A stretch of DNA of 64,000 nt from JADLBR01 sp020847615. Lineage in GTDB: Bacteria > Verrucomicrobiota > Verrucomicrobiia > JADLBR01. Shown piece after piece: positions 1 to 8,730 of this stretch. The position numbers and the translations under genes were made by a program. The stretch covers positions 31,513 through 95,512 of the forward strand of contig JAPKHT010000004.1 in NCBI GenBank assembly GCA_026646655.1. Reading direction: 5' to 3'. Positions within the stretch are counted from its first letter, which is position 1, and each line of letters opens with the position of its first letter. Below the pieces are notes generated by a model. The model saw nothing but the letters and a program-made list of their open reading frames with translations, searched no databases and had not been told where the DNA came from.

Positions 1-51
1 CCCTGATCCAGTCGAGCCCGGCCACCGTCTCGGCGCGAATGAGCCAACCGA

Positions 52-912
52 TCAGCCCCTTGCGCCAATCAGGCGATCCGAAGTCAGCCCAAAGGCTTCC
101 AAGCCCGCTTCCACCAACCGCCTCGCCCGCCCCAGCCCGTGATCGCGCACCTCCCCGCCGCGATAGCCGTCGGCCCTCCGCGCACGGCGCCTTGCGATCC
201 GCCCACCGACGAGTTTGAGCATTCGCTCCCGGAATGCCTCCGCCCCGAAACACCAGCCGCGCCGCAGAGCCGCCCCGAGCCCCAGCGGCCCGTCCAACCC
301 GGCATCACCGGCCCGGCCCCAGTCCACCCGCCGCTCCAACCGCTCCAGGAACTCCCTCCGGCCGACCGCGGGGTCCGCCAAGCCCGCGGCGCCAAGCCCG
401 CCCGCCACATCCAGCCACTCGGGTCGCTTGCGCGGTGCCTGCCCGTAGGCGCGCAGGCTCGACCACCCGTAGCTCTCCAGCCCGTCCTGCCGCCGCACCA
501 GCCCGGCGCGCACCGAATTCAGGTGGATGTAATCCAATGCCGCACAAAAATACGCCCCCACCTTGGCGTCCACCAATACCGCCTTGTACCGGCCCCCGAA
601 CACGTGTCCCCAGAGCCCGTGCCGCGCGTTGAACCGCCGCGTGTAGGCGTTCCGCATCCACCTCATCGCCGCGACCAGGTTCCCCTCCGGCGTGGACACC
701 AGCAGGTGGTAGTGATTCGCCATCAGAACGTACCCAAGCACCCGCATGCCCGAACGCCCGCACGCCTCCCCAAGCGTCGCAAGAAATAGATCCCGGTCCC
801 CGTCGCAAAGGAAGATCTCCTCCCGCCGGTCACCCCGCGCCATCACGTGATAGCACGCACCCTCGTACTCGATCCTCGCCTGCCGCGCCACACACCCCAC
901 CCTGCCCCCCAT
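52..912 (-). CDS. REP-associated tyrosine transposase (RAYT), C-terminally frameshifted
   Basis: This is a transposase of the IS200/IS605-like Y1 superfamily, single-domain RAYT type, which in other bacteria acts on REP palindromes. The N-terminal part has the family pattern: 'YHVMARGDRREEIF' near residue 23, the metal-binding 'MANHYHLL' motif near residue 64, and the catalytic-tyrosine region 'YIHLNSVRAGLV' near residue 128. Family members usually begin 'MARQARIEYEG', so the true start is probably the GTG at 889-891, eight codons inside the open frame. The open frame ends at 52, but the typical C-terminal helix ('DWRKGLIGWLIRAETV') continues in another frame from about position 75 to the window edge. 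The gene therefore carries a frameshift, unless this is an assembly error. Palindromic repeats elsewhere in the window could be its substrates, which is inference. Confidence 0.85.
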   Translation of the reverse strand: MGGRVGCVARQARIEYEGACYHVMARGDRREEIFLCDGDRDLFLATLGEACGRSGMRVLGYVLMANHYHLLVSTPEGNLVAAMRWMRNAYTRRFNARHGLWGHVFGGRYKAVLVDAKVGAYFCAALDYIHLNSVRAGLVRRQDGLESYGWSSLRAYGQAPRKRPEWLDVAGGLGAAGLADPAVGRREFLERLERRVDWGRAGDAGLDGPLGLGAALRRGWCFGAEAFRERMLKLVGGRIARRRARRADGYRGGEVRDHGLGRARRLVEAGLEAFGLTSDRLIGARG

Positions 913-946
913 CCCGGTAAATAAACCATGACCGACCCCATTTTTC

Positions 947-1097
947 GCGGGATCGCCGGGCGCAGGAAACCGTACCCGGCCTGGTAGAGCGCCTCGTAGT
1001 CGGCCAGGAATTCACCGAAATGCCCGTGCGCGCACTTCCACAGCGGCGAGGCGTGCGGCTGGCGCGGGCGGTGGACCCCGGATGCGATCTGGCACAC
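947..1097 (-). pseudogene. N-terminal fragment of an IS91-family transposase (zinc-binding domain)
   Basis: Reading the minus strand from a GTG at 1097 gives about 50 residues that match the start of IS91/IS801-type transposases: 'HRPRQPHASPLWKCAHGHF' followed by 'FLADYEALYQAGYGFLRPAIP'. In intact elements this precedes the 'V..FL.CGDL..GFARVRC' zinc-binding segment. Here similarity stops at 'RPAIP' and the frame runs into sequence upstream of the RAYT gene. Only the first part of the transposase remains, with no catalytic domain, so it is a dead remnant. I recognise the motif from the family; no search was run. Confidence 0.6.
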
Positions 1098-1139
1098 GCC
1101 CCCGGATCATGGGCACCGGGGTGTGCCATCTAGCGGCAC

Positions 1140-1780
1140 ACCGGCAAAGAAATTGTCGGCGAGGAAAACGGCTTGTCAGGGCGAGCCGGGACGCTCAAAC
1201 GCCCGAGGCGGTGATCGCCGAATGCGAGCTCTGTCTCACACGATTCAAGACGGACATCATCGATGAATACTTTGCCGATGGCGACTGGTCCGACGCGTTT
1301 TATGAGGCCGCGGTGAAGCTGAAGCAGCAGGGCAAGATCCGTTTCATTGGCATGAGCTGCCACGCGCCCAAAAAGCACCGGCTGCGGGTCGATGCCGGCC
1401 CCGTGGACTAAATTCTGCAGCCATTCAATCACATGAATTTGGCGAAATGGACGGAGCCGGCCGATCGCGCTGGCACGGAAGCCTTGTTCGAACTCTGCAA
1501 GAAGAAAGACGTGGGTGTGATGGCCATCAAACCGATGACCGGCCACTTCATCCCGAACTGGGCGAAGAACACCGATGACCCGAAGGTTGCGGCCCTGCTC
1601 AAGGCTCTCCAGGAGCAAGGGGCGGGGAATCAGCATCAGGCTTTTCTCATGTGGGTGCTGAAGAACCCCACTGGCTAGTGCGCCATCGTGGGGATGAACG
1701 CGCCACAGGAAGTGGTGGAGAATTGCGCTGCGGTGATGAACACGTTCTTGGCATTCCATGAGCGCCTCCTTGAGGAATAG
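1140..1780 (+). pseudogene. Decayed aldo/keto reductase
   Basis: Fragments of one aldo/keto reductase lie in order but in different frames. They are a 'GKEIVGE' patch near 1145, 'TPEAVIAECELCLTRFKTDIIDEYF' with 'KLKQQGKIRFIGMSCH' at 1200-1365, and 'ALFELCKKKDVGVMAIKPM' onward at 1433-1678. An in-frame TAG at 1676-1678 follows 'LKNPTG', and the same frame continues 'CAIVGMNAPQEVVENCAAVM' to a final TAG at 1778-1780. In intact family members this last stretch reads straight through. At least two frame changes and one internal stop make it a pseudogene. It resembles the oxidoreductases common in Planctomycetes and Verrucomicrobia, but the N-terminal half with the catalytic tyrosine is mostly lost. 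Confidence 0.75.
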
Positions 1781-1808
1781 GCCGCACTCGCGACCGGAGA
1801 CTACTCTG

Positions 1809-2561
1809 TCAGCATGCAAATGCGCGAAGCAGGCTCTTGACATCGAACGGGCGAAGGCCCGGGTAGGCACCCACCAGTAGCGCGCAGACGCCGCTGATGG
1901 CCGGCGTGGCAAAGCTCGTCCCCGTGACGCTGGTCCGTCCTCCGCCCGGCGCAGCCGCCATTACCCGGTCGCCGTGGCCCGCGAACTCGATGATGCGGTC
2001 GTCCCGGAAAAGGAGATGAAACTCCGATTGCAGCTTCGAGTTATCAACGCCGATGACGGTAGCCACTTCGGCCGGAAAGCCCTCGTCCGTCAGGGGCATG
2101 TTGCGGCGGGACGCCACCACGACCTGGTTCTGGCGATAGGCGGTTTGGCAGAGCGCCTGAAGGGGCTCGGCAAACCTGGCGCTCGCTGCCAGGCTCATGT
2201 TGATGATACGTGCCTTCGACTCGACTGCGACCCGGAACCCTTCCATGAGCGTCTCGCCCGTGCAGACGTTCTTCTCGTCCAGGACGCGCACGTCCAGGAT
2301 GCGCGCGTTCGGTGCAATCCGGGTGATGATGCTGGCCACGGCGGTGCCATGGCCATAGACATCCGCGTTGCGGCGCCCTTTCCCCTCGACCACCCGGTGC
2401 CCCTTGCGCGTCGGCTCCACACAGACCGCTCGCACGACCCTCCCCTTCAACTGGGGATGCGTGGCGTCCACGCCGCTGTCGACGACGGCCACGGTGACGG
2501 GCTTCAGCTTCCGCAGCCGCAGCTGTTCCGGTCGGGTCTCGAGCGCACTGAGCAATTCCAT
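1809..2561 (-). CDS. Subtilisin-like serine protease (S8), cytoplasmic, in the radical SAM peptide locus
   Basis: A compact subtilase of 250 residues with a complete catalytic triad: Asp28 in 'VAVVDSGVD', His71 in 'YGHGTAVAS' and Ser216 in 'VTGTSFATPAISG'. Asn154 in 'ASRRNMP' could supply the oxyanion hole, although the usual 'AAGN' context is changed. It has no signal peptide and no propeptide, so it should work inside the cell. It is the last gene of the minus-strand locus and starts 8 bp after the GAF-domain gene. In comparable peptide loci a subtilase removes the leader from the modified precursor, so leader cleavage is a reasonable inferred role. A general cytoplasmic protease is the alternative. 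Confidence 0.85.
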   Translation of the reverse strand: MELLSALETRPEQLRLRKLKPVTVAVVDSGVDATHPQLKGRVVRAVCVEPTRKGHRVVEGKGRRNADVYGHGTAVASIITRIAPNARILDVRVLDEKNVCTGETLMEGFRVAVESKARIINMSLAASARFAEPLQALCQTAYRQNQVVVASRRNMPLTDEGFPAEVATVIGVDNSKLQSEFHLLFRDDRIIEFAGHGDRVMAAAPGGGRTSVTGTSFATPAISGVCALLVGAYPGLRPFDVKSLLRAFAC

Positions 2562-2569
2562 GGCTGAGC

Positions 2570-3223
2570 CTATTCGGCGGCGAGCGCCGCGATCTCCGCA
2601 AGGAGCCGGGCGATCCGGGCCTTGGCATGCGGCTTATTTCGCGTCAGTTCCAGCACCGAGTTCGCGATTTCAAATTCCGTGCGTTCGTCGGCTCCGGCCC
2701 TCCGTTGGGAACGCCCGCCACGCCGGGGGGCCTGCAGATCCGAGAGCCGCCGCGCCTGGTCCACCACTACGCCCGCCACGGCCGCGATGCGACCGTAAAG
2801 CACGGCATCCTCGCCCGTGAACTCCTTGTCGGAACGGAAGCTCACCGCCGTCAGCACCCCGACCAGGCGGTCCTCGATCAGCATCGGGGCCGCCAGGACG
2901 GCCTCGGGACCTTTGTTCGGCCGGGCCTGGCGGGTCTTGAAGACCGGCGCGCCGATCTGAACCTCCCGCGTCTGCGCGGCGAGGCCGGTGATGCCCTTCC
3001 CGACCGGGACGGCCTGCCCGAGCAACGCTTTCTCGGAGGACTTGCTACCGGTCGTCATGGCGAAGACGAGCGCCTTCTTCGCTTCGTCAAAAACCAGAAG
3101 TGACCCTTCCTCGGCGCCGACGAATTGCGCCCCCAATTCGATGAGCAGGCGCAGGACTTCCGGTTCCCGGCCACGTGACGATATTCCGAGGTGAATTTCC
3201 AATACCGAGTTTGCTTTGGTCAT
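2570..3223 (-). CDS. GAF-domain protein
   Basis: This 217-residue soluble protein is mostly one GAF domain, roughly residues 20-160. Recognisable elements are 'LLIELGAQFVGAEEGSLLVFD', 'VGKGITGLAAQTREVQIG' and 'APMLIEDRLVGVLTAVSF'. GAF domains sense small ligands or act as dimerisation modules. No kinase, cyclase or DNA-binding domain is attached. The C-terminal 40 residues are charged and helical. It sits between the subtilase (8 bp downstream) and the prenyltransferase-like gene (about 70 bp upstream). A sensory or regulatory role in the peptide locus is inferred from position only. Confidence 0.7.
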   Translation of the reverse strand: MTKANSVLEIHLGISSRGREPEVLRLLIELGAQFVGAEEGSLLVFDEAKKALVFAMTTGSKSSEKALLGQAVPVGKGITGLAAQTREVQIGAPVFKTRQARPNKGPEAVLAAPMLIEDRLVGVLTAVSFRSDKEFTGEDAVLYGRIAAVAGVVVDQARRLSDLQAPRRGGRSQRRAGADERTEFEIANSVLELTRNKPHAKARIARLLAEIAALAAE

Positions 3224-3292
3224 CGCTGCTTTCTTTTTCCGGGCCTGTCCAGCCTCTTATGCCCAATGCGGGTGACGGGAGCCAAGCGCAAA

Positions 3293-4633
3293 TCAATGGA
3301 ATGGACATCCACTTGATCCCTCGTCCTCGAGCGGAACAAAATTGACGTACAGGGTGACTCGACCCAGGCCTTGGTCAGGGGAAAGCCGGTAGGAAAGCGT
3401 GTGAGGGACGAGCGTGATCCGCCTTCCGCTTTCCAGGGTGAGGGTATCGGGCAGCGAGCGGAGCGAACCCTGAGGCTGACCCAGTCCTTCGCTGACGATG
3501 GCGCCGACCTCGTCCATCGTCAGCCTGCCGGGGTAGCCATCCCGGAGGTTGAGGTGGACCTTGATGCCGCCTTGCGCGGACCCGTCCGGGGCGTGATAGA
3601 GGCTGACGATACCCACGTTTCGGCTCGGGTCGACGCCGTGGATCAGAAGCCTCTCCAACGCCTGCAGCACCGGTTGGCCGGCCACTTCGAAATGCTCCAG
3701 GGCCAGGGCCTCCTGCAGGCGGCGCCGATCGAACCCGTCGAACATCGCGTAGACCTTGAGTAAGGGCGGCTGGTCGTTGAAGTTGCATCCGAGCAGCTCG
3801 GTCTGGGCCACCGTGCCGAACCGGTCGCGCCAGAGCTTCAGGCGTTCGCTCGGGAGATCCAGGGCGACCAGGACCTGAAGGGCACGTTCCCAGCTCTGGT
3901 TGCGGTCTGCGGCCCGGCCCAGGTTCCAGTAAGCCGAGACGGTTTCGCCCTGGGGAGAATAGTCGATGGCCGGGTGCAGGTACTTGACGTAGGGGCTGGT
4001 GAAGCGGGACCGGTCAGCCAGCGTCAACCCGCAGATCCGCTCGAAAAGCTCGCGCCCGTGGCGCAGGCCTCGACGGAAGGCATCCCGGGCCAGGCAAACA
4101 TTTTCCCACGGCGTGAACAGCGGATCGCGGCAATCCAGCGCGATCCTCACGCTGCCGGTCGTCCCGCCGACCAGGTCGAGGCACAGCGCTGGCCGGCTGG
4201 GCAGGTATTCCCTCGGGGTGGCGAGGGGTTGGCGAAGAACAGTTCCAGACCAGGCGGCAATGCCATCGCGCACACGGGGCCAAAGCGCGTCGGCATCCAA
4301 CCGATGGCAAACCGCCTGGAAGACCTGCAGGAAAAAATCCTCGGCACTTAAGCCGGTCACGGACGGATCCACGAGATCAGACGGAACCAGGGCGCGTGCC
4401 GCGATCAGCTTTCTCATCCACTCCAACATGGGGATGAGGTCGTCGGACTCGACCCAGGGCGAATACCGGAAACTGCCATTGCGGAGGGCTTCGCGTTGCG
4501 CCGGCGAGAGCGGCGCCGCCGCGCCGTCCGGGCCGATCAGCGACGGTTCGGGCGCCGCCTTGATTTTCCAGCGGGGGGAAAGACGCCAGCCGTTCATTTC
4601 ATTCAGATGGGAAGCTTTCATGCCATCATCCAT
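3293..4633 (-). CDS. Unassigned biosynthetic protein, possibly an ABBA-type (DMATS-like) prenyltransferase
   Basis: A soluble protein of about 446 residues that I cannot assign firmly. The start chosen is ATG 4633, which overlaps the stop of the upstream radical SAM gene ('ATGGATGATGG'); an alternative ATG lies at 4621. The length and pattern recall indole prenyltransferases of the ABBA fold. Repeated strands carry alternating basic and aromatic residues ('SPYVKYLHP', 'PLLKVYAMF', 'GGIKVHLNLRDG'), and the C-terminal strand pair 'PHTLSYRLSP' and 'RVTLYVNFVP' resembles the closing strands of DMATS enzymes. If correct, it could prenylate an aromatic residue, and the candidate precursor ends in Tyr-Gly-Trp. 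No diagnostic diphosphate-binding motif can be proven by eye. The C-terminus ends in 'GCPFH'. Confidence 0.4.
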   Translation of the reverse strand: MDDGMKASHLNEMNGWRLSPRWKIKAAPEPSLIGPDGAAAPLSPAQREALRNGSFRYSPWVESDDLIPMLEWMRKLIAARALVPSDLVDPSVTGLSAEDFFLQVFQAVCHRLDADALWPRVRDGIAAWSGTVLRQPLATPREYLPSRPALCLDLVGGTTGSVRIALDCRDPLFTPWENVCLARDAFRRGLRHGRELFERICGLTLADRSRFTSPYVKYLHPAIDYSPQGETVSAYWNLGRAADRNQSWERALQVLVALDLPSERLKLWRDRFGTVAQTELLGCNFNDQPPLLKVYAMFDGFDRRRLQEALALEHFEVAGQPVLQALERLLIHGVDPSRNVGIVSLYHAPDGSAQGGIKVHLNLRDGYPGRLTMDEVGAIVSEGLGQPQGSLRSLPDTLTLESGRRITLVPHTLSYRLSPDQGLGRVTLYVNFVPLEDEGSSGCPFH

Positions 4634-5702
4634 GAGTGCGGGTGAGGCTCGGTGCTCGTTCCGCAACCAGGTATTTCCAGAACATCCGGTTGGCCGCGCA
4701 CTCGTGCTCAAACTTGCAGAAATCCATTTTATGGTAGGCCACACATCCATGATCGCAGATGGCATTGGCCGGGCACGAGGAGCAATGGGACCACCGCTTC
4801 TTGTTCCGCCAGAATTCCTGTCGCGCGCGCGGAAGCCGGTCCAGGGACGCCGCCCGGCCCAGCCCCCCGCGCATGCTTTTCTCCACGCACAGGTTGAAGG
4901 ATCCGTCCGGGTCCAGACAGGCCAGGTGAACTCCTGCGCCGCACTTCAGTTGTTCGCAATGCTCCTTCACGACCGTCCGTCCACGGAAGGCCTGGTCGAA
5001 TTTCTTCACCTGCCGGCCGACGTTGCGCTCGTGGACCGCACCCTCCTGGTGCCGTTGCATATGCTCGTAGATGGCTTTCTTAACATTGAACAAGGTGTCT
5101 GGAGAAAGCCGCTCCGAACGACGGACGCGCGTCGCCTCCCCAATTGGGTTCACTCGGATCTTGAGGAAGCCCTGGCGTCGGAACCACTCCAGCGCGTCCT
5201 CGATTTCGTTGGCGAGTTCCGGGGTCAGGCAACTGACGATGGCGAACCGGACGGCGCGCGCCTGCAACCGCTTCAGCACCGCAAGGGTGGCCGCGCCATT
5301 TCCCCGACGGACGTCATGGACGTGGGCCGGGCCGTCAAGACTGAAGCCGGGCTCGATCCGCCATCTTTGGAGGAGATTGATGAAATCGTCATCGACCAGC
5401 ACGCCGTTCGACTGAATCCCGATCGTGAGGTCGATGCTTCGGCGGCCGGCCTCGGTCGTCGCAACCCGGCAGACACGCTCCAGGTTTTCCAGCCCCCAAA
5501 GGATGGGCTCGCCCCCGGTCATGACTAGGGTGGCCCGGTTTCCTTCCAAGTCGGACAGCCATTGACAGACCGCGCGTTCCGCGATTTCGGGCGCGAGCGC
5601 GGCTTTCCGGGCGGGGCCCGCGGCGGCGCTGCAATAGCGGCAGGCCAGGTTGCACCGATCGGTGGTGGAAACGAACAGCGTGGCGATCCGGTGCTTGATC
5701 AT
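4626..5702 (-). CDS. Radical SAM/SPASM peptide maturase
   Basis: A radical SAM enzyme of 358 residues. The iron-sulfur cluster motif CxxxCxxC is 'CNLACRYC' with cysteines 17, 21 and 24, followed by 'VMTGGEPILWG', the usual SAM-binding glycine motif. The C-terminal third is cysteine rich ('CGAGVHLACLDPDGSFNLC', 'HCSSCPANAICDHGC', then 'DFCKFEHEC'), which fits a SPASM domain carrying auxiliary clusters as in anSME, PqqE and peptide maturases. It begins 19 bp after the ABC transporter gene and its stop overlaps the start of the next gene, so the three are probably cotranscribed. Modification of the small peptide encoded at 10427-10651 is inferred. No RRE-like domain is obvious in its N-terminus. 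Confidence 0.88.
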   Translation of the reverse strand: MIKHRIATLFVSTTDRCNLACRYCSAAAGPARKAALAPEIAERAVCQWLSDLEGNRATLVMTGGEPILWGLENLERVCRVATTEAGRRSIDLTIGIQSNGVLVDDDFINLLQRWRIEPGFSLDGPAHVHDVRRGNGAATLAVLKRLQARAVRFAIVSCLTPELANEIEDALEWFRRQGFLKIRVNPIGEATRVRRSERLSPDTLFNVKKAIYEHMQRHQEGAVHERNVGRQVKKFDQAFRGRTVVKEHCEQLKCGAGVHLACLDPDGSFNLCVEKSMRGGLGRAASLDRLPRARQEFWRNKKRWSHCSSCPANAICDHGCVAYHKMDFCKFEHECAANRMFWKYLVAERAPSLTRTHG

Positions 5703-5721
5703 GGCCGCAACCCGTCACTGG

Positions 5722-7581
5722 TTAGTGGCCCGGTTTGCCGAACTGTTCGCGGTAAAAGGCGCATGATCCCATCAGCTGCTCATGCGCACCCACGGCCTCG
5801 ATCACGGTGTCGACGTCACCGCCGGACCCGGTGGAGACTCCCAGCACTATGACGCGATCCATGGCTCTAAGAATCTCGGCTTGATGCGTGCTGATGATCA
5901 AGGTGGTTCCCAGCTTTTCCTTGGTAAGGGCGTCGATGATGGCCTGCACCTCCATGGGCGGAACCCCGGTGAGGGGCTCGTCCAAGAGCAGGAGTTCCGG
6001 GCGTTTGATGATCGCCCGGCTCAGGATCAAGCGCCGGCGCTGGCCACCAGAGATATTCGATCCCATATGCTCCAGGAGCGTCTGCAGGCCAAGGGGCATG
6101 CGGAGGATCTCCTGGTCCAGACGGGCCTTGGCCAGCGCCTTCAATGTCTCCTCCTCGCCGACGGCCTGGCCCACGGGCGCTCCGTAAGCGACGTTGCGCG
6201 CCACCGTGTCGGCGAAGATGTAGTTGTCCTGCAGCATCAGGCCCATGCGCCCGCGCAATTCGCCCAGCGGGATCGAGCGCAGCTCCTTTCCCTTCAGGTA
6301 GATCCCGCCCCGATACTCGCTGAAGATCCGGAACAGCAGCAGCAGCAAGGTGGTCTTGCCGGCTCCGCTCGGCCCGACCAGCGCCACCCGCTCTCCCTCA
6401 AAAATCTCGAGCCGCGAGAAACGGAATCTTCGCCTGGCGCCGGGGAACTCGAACTCCATGTCCCGAATGGCGAGGAAGGCCGCCGGGGCCGAAGACGGTG
6501 TCGGGAGATCGTCCTGGGTGGCAGCGCGCTCGGCCTCCGACGGGTGACGGAAGATCTCCTCCAGATTGTTAACGCTGACCTCGAGCTCCTTGAGGGCCAT
6601 CGGTATGGCGGAGAGCTGGTCCACCGGGCCATAGAGCATGCTGGTCGCGGCGACGAAAGCCATGAGGGTTTCCAAGGGGGTGATTCCCTTCATGACCAGG
6701 GAGCCTCCGATTACCATCACCGCCACCGGCCCGATGGCGCTGAGGAGGTTGGTCATGCACCTGTCGAAGAGGAGCACGTAGGCGTGCCACCGCTTTCTCT
6801 GGGCGGCATTCTCGGTGATGCCGGCGAAGCGCCCGGTCTCAAAGGCTTCGCGGGCGTTGGCGCGGATGTCGAGGAAACGCTCGAATGACTCTTGTGCGAA
6901 GCCCGAGACCTCCTCCCGGCTTCGGTCGACCGCACGAATGCGCTGGGCGGCGACGCGGGCGGAAAACCAGGCGAGGACGACATAGAGGACCAGCACCGAG
7001 AGCGAGACGAGGGTCAGGCGCGGCTCCAGGGCGCCCAGGTACACGATCACGCCGATAAATATGACAATGTCGGAGAGCCGGAACAGGCCCACGTCCAGCA
7101 CCAGTCGCCGGATCTGGGCGGAATCATGATGGATACGCTTGACCAGCGCCGCCACCCGGAACTCCTTGAAAGCCGGATAGGGCAGCGTCACCACCCTCGC
7201 GTAAACCCGGTCCTGGAACATCTTGGTGAGCTTGATGGAGACCAACTCAAAGAAGATGTCCCGTGCGTACATCAAAACGTAGGTGGCGACCGGAAGCGCC
7301 AGGGCCACGATGGCGCAGGTGACGAACAAGCGGTCGTCACCGAGATGGAACCGTGCGCCCAGCCAGGCCACGAATCCGGAGGCCTCGGCCCCGGCCAGCC
7401 GGATCTGGAGCGTCTGGATCAAGGCCCGCGCGGCCTCGATGGAGGCGATCTGCGAGAAAGTCGTGACAAAAAGAAGCACCAGGGAGACAACGAGGTAGCC
7501 GCGGATCTGCTTCAGGTCCGGAAGAATGTGCTTCCGCGCGAAAAAGGTCAGTGTCATGAAGTCCTGGACCCGAGTTTCCAT
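5722..7581 (-). CDS. ABC exporter, fused membrane and ATPase domains
   Basis: A half-transporter of about 620 residues with an N-terminal exporter membrane domain (roughly residues 25-310, about six hydrophobic spans) and a C-terminal nucleotide-binding domain. The latter shows Walker A 'GPSGAGKTTLLLLL', signature 'SGGQRRRLILSRA', Walker B 'ELLLLDEPLTG' and an H-loop in 'LIISTHQAEIL'. There is no C39 peptidase domain at the N-terminus, so it would export without cutting a double-glycine leader. The longest frame begins at a TTG (7593); ATG 7581 or ATG 7557 (after 'AGGAC') are better starts. Flanked on both sides by radical SAM genes, it probably exports the locus product, which is inference from context. 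Confidence 0.9.
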   Translation of the reverse strand: METRVQDFMTLTFFARKHILPDLKQIRGYLVVSLVLLFVTTFSQIASIEAARALIQTLQIRLAGAEASGFVAWLGARFHLGDDRLFVTCAIVALALPVATYVLMYARDIFFELVSIKLTKMFQDRVYARVVTLPYPAFKEFRVAALVKRIHHDSAQIRRLVLDVGLFRLSDIVIFIGVIVYLGALEPRLTLVSLSVLVLYVVLAWFSARVAAQRIRAVDRSREEVSGFAQESFERFLDIRANAREAFETGRFAGITENAAQRKRWHAYVLLFDRCMTNLLSAIGPVAVMVIGGSLVMKGITPLETLMAFVAATSMLYGPVDQLSAIPMALKELEVSVNNLEEIFRHPSEAERAATQDDLPTPSSAPAAFLAIRDMEFEFPGARRRFRFSRLEIFEGERVALVGPSGAGKTTLLLLLFRIFSEYRGGIYLKGKELRSIPLGELRGRMGLMLQDNYIFADTVARNVAYGAPVGQAVGEEETLKALAKARLDQEILRMPLGLQTLLEHMGSNISGGQRRRLILSRAIIKRPELLLLDEPLTGVPPMEVQAIIDALTKEKLGTTLIISTHQAEILRAMDRVIVLGVSTGSGGDVDTVIEAVGAHEQLMGSCAFYREQFGKPGH

Positions 7582-7629
7582 CGAACTTCGCAAGCGTCCA
7601 CGACAAATCTCTCGGCGATTCAGTTACGG

Positions 7630-8724
7630 CTAACCCCGAAACGGCCTCAGCAACCTCTCGTCGTACAAATGGCGGACGCCCTTATGAACTCCCGGACACT
7701 CTCCGCGACGGGCGCAGCCAGCGCAGACCGGCAACTTGGAAAATTGGAGGAGCCGTTGGTAGCCCGTGAAGGCCATAACGTGATCCCGATCCTGCCCCGG
7801 CTGGATGAAAACTCGGGGGGCATGGTCGGAGAGCCGCTGGCGATCTTTGCTCCGGGGCCATCGCTGGCCGAGGAGGCACAGGGGCATCCCTTCTACCCGG
7901 TAGTCGATCCCCAACCGGTCCCACACGTCGAACAAAGAGGCCAGGCGCGATTGCAGTTCCCGGGGGTCCGGCACCAGGGCTGCCATCTCCGAAGTGTAAG
8001 GCTCGACCAGCGACAGGATCACCTGCGGTCGAACGGGCAGAGCATCGAGCCAGAAGGTCCCGGCCAGGGTTTCCAGAGTGGCCGAGGTCAGGACGTGGTT
8101 GACCCCGAAGTATTCGATCGTTCCCAGCTCCTTCTGGCGGGAGAAGTTGAGGAGGGCCGTCCGCCAGGCCGCATCCGGTGTTCTCCGGCCGGTGACCCGC
8201 TCGATGGATTCTTCGTCAAAGGCCTTCACGCTCACCAAAAAACCGGAGGTCCCGGCGCGGACGATTTTCTCCAGCCGCCCCTCGTCCTTTGCCCAGATGC
8301 CGTTGGTGAGAACCGTGGTCTTGATTTTCAGAGAGGCGAGGTCAGCAAGGATGCGCGGGGATTCCTTGAATATGCCCGGTTCGCCGCCGCTGAGGACGGC
8401 GCGGCGCAGGCCGGCCAGGGCAAGTGCTTTCACCAGGATCCGGACCTGGGGCCAGTCGACCGGGCGCTTGTTGGTGCTGGCCAGATTGCAGTAGACGCAG
8501 TGGTAGTTGCAGGAATAGGAGGCGTCGATGATCAGGGCGGCCCGGGTGAGATCCAGATTCAGGATTTCGTTCCACGAGCTTTTGTCGTAATCGCGCCCGC
8601 GGATGGGCGCGCGGGAGTCCCTTCGCTCCCGGGATTCGTCGGTGGGATCAAGACTCGGATCCGGCCGGATCTTCCAGAAGGCGAGCGGACGCGAACCCGG
8701 GCGTCGATGTGTCTTCTGAACCAT
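7630..8724 (-). CDS. Radical SAM enzyme with C-terminal cysteine motif
   Basis: A 364-residue radical SAM protein. The cluster motif is 'CNYHCVYC' (Cys72, 76, 79), preceded by 'ALIIDASYS' and followed by 'AVLSGGEPGIFKESPRI'. The C-terminus carries 'CAGCARRGECPGVHKGV', a short auxiliary-cluster-like motif with fewer cysteines than a full SPASM domain. An N-terminal extension of about 55 mostly charged residues precedes the barrel. It starts 6 bp after the B12-binding radical SAM gene, so the two are surely cotranscribed. The substrate is unknown. It is the second of three radical SAM enzymes in this locus, which implies more than one chemical step. Confidence 0.85.
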   Translation of the reverse strand: MVQKTHRRPGSRPLAFWKIRPDPSLDPTDESRERRDSRAPIRGRDYDKSSWNEILNLDLTRAALIIDASYSCNYHCVYCNLASTNKRPVDWPQVRILVKALALAGLRRAVLSGGEPGIFKESPRILADLASLKIKTTVLTNGIWAKDEGRLEKIVRAGTSGFLVSVKAFDEESIERVTGRRTPDAAWRTALLNFSRQKELGTIEYFGVNHVLTSATLETLAGTFWLDALPVRPQVILSLVEPYTSEMAALVPDPRELQSRLASLFDVWDRLGIDYRVEGMPLCLLGQRWPRSKDRQRLSDHAPRVFIQPGQDRDHVMAFTGYQRLLQFSKLPVCAGCARRGECPGVHKGVRHLYDERLLRPFRG

Positions 8725-8730
8725 CGAGCT

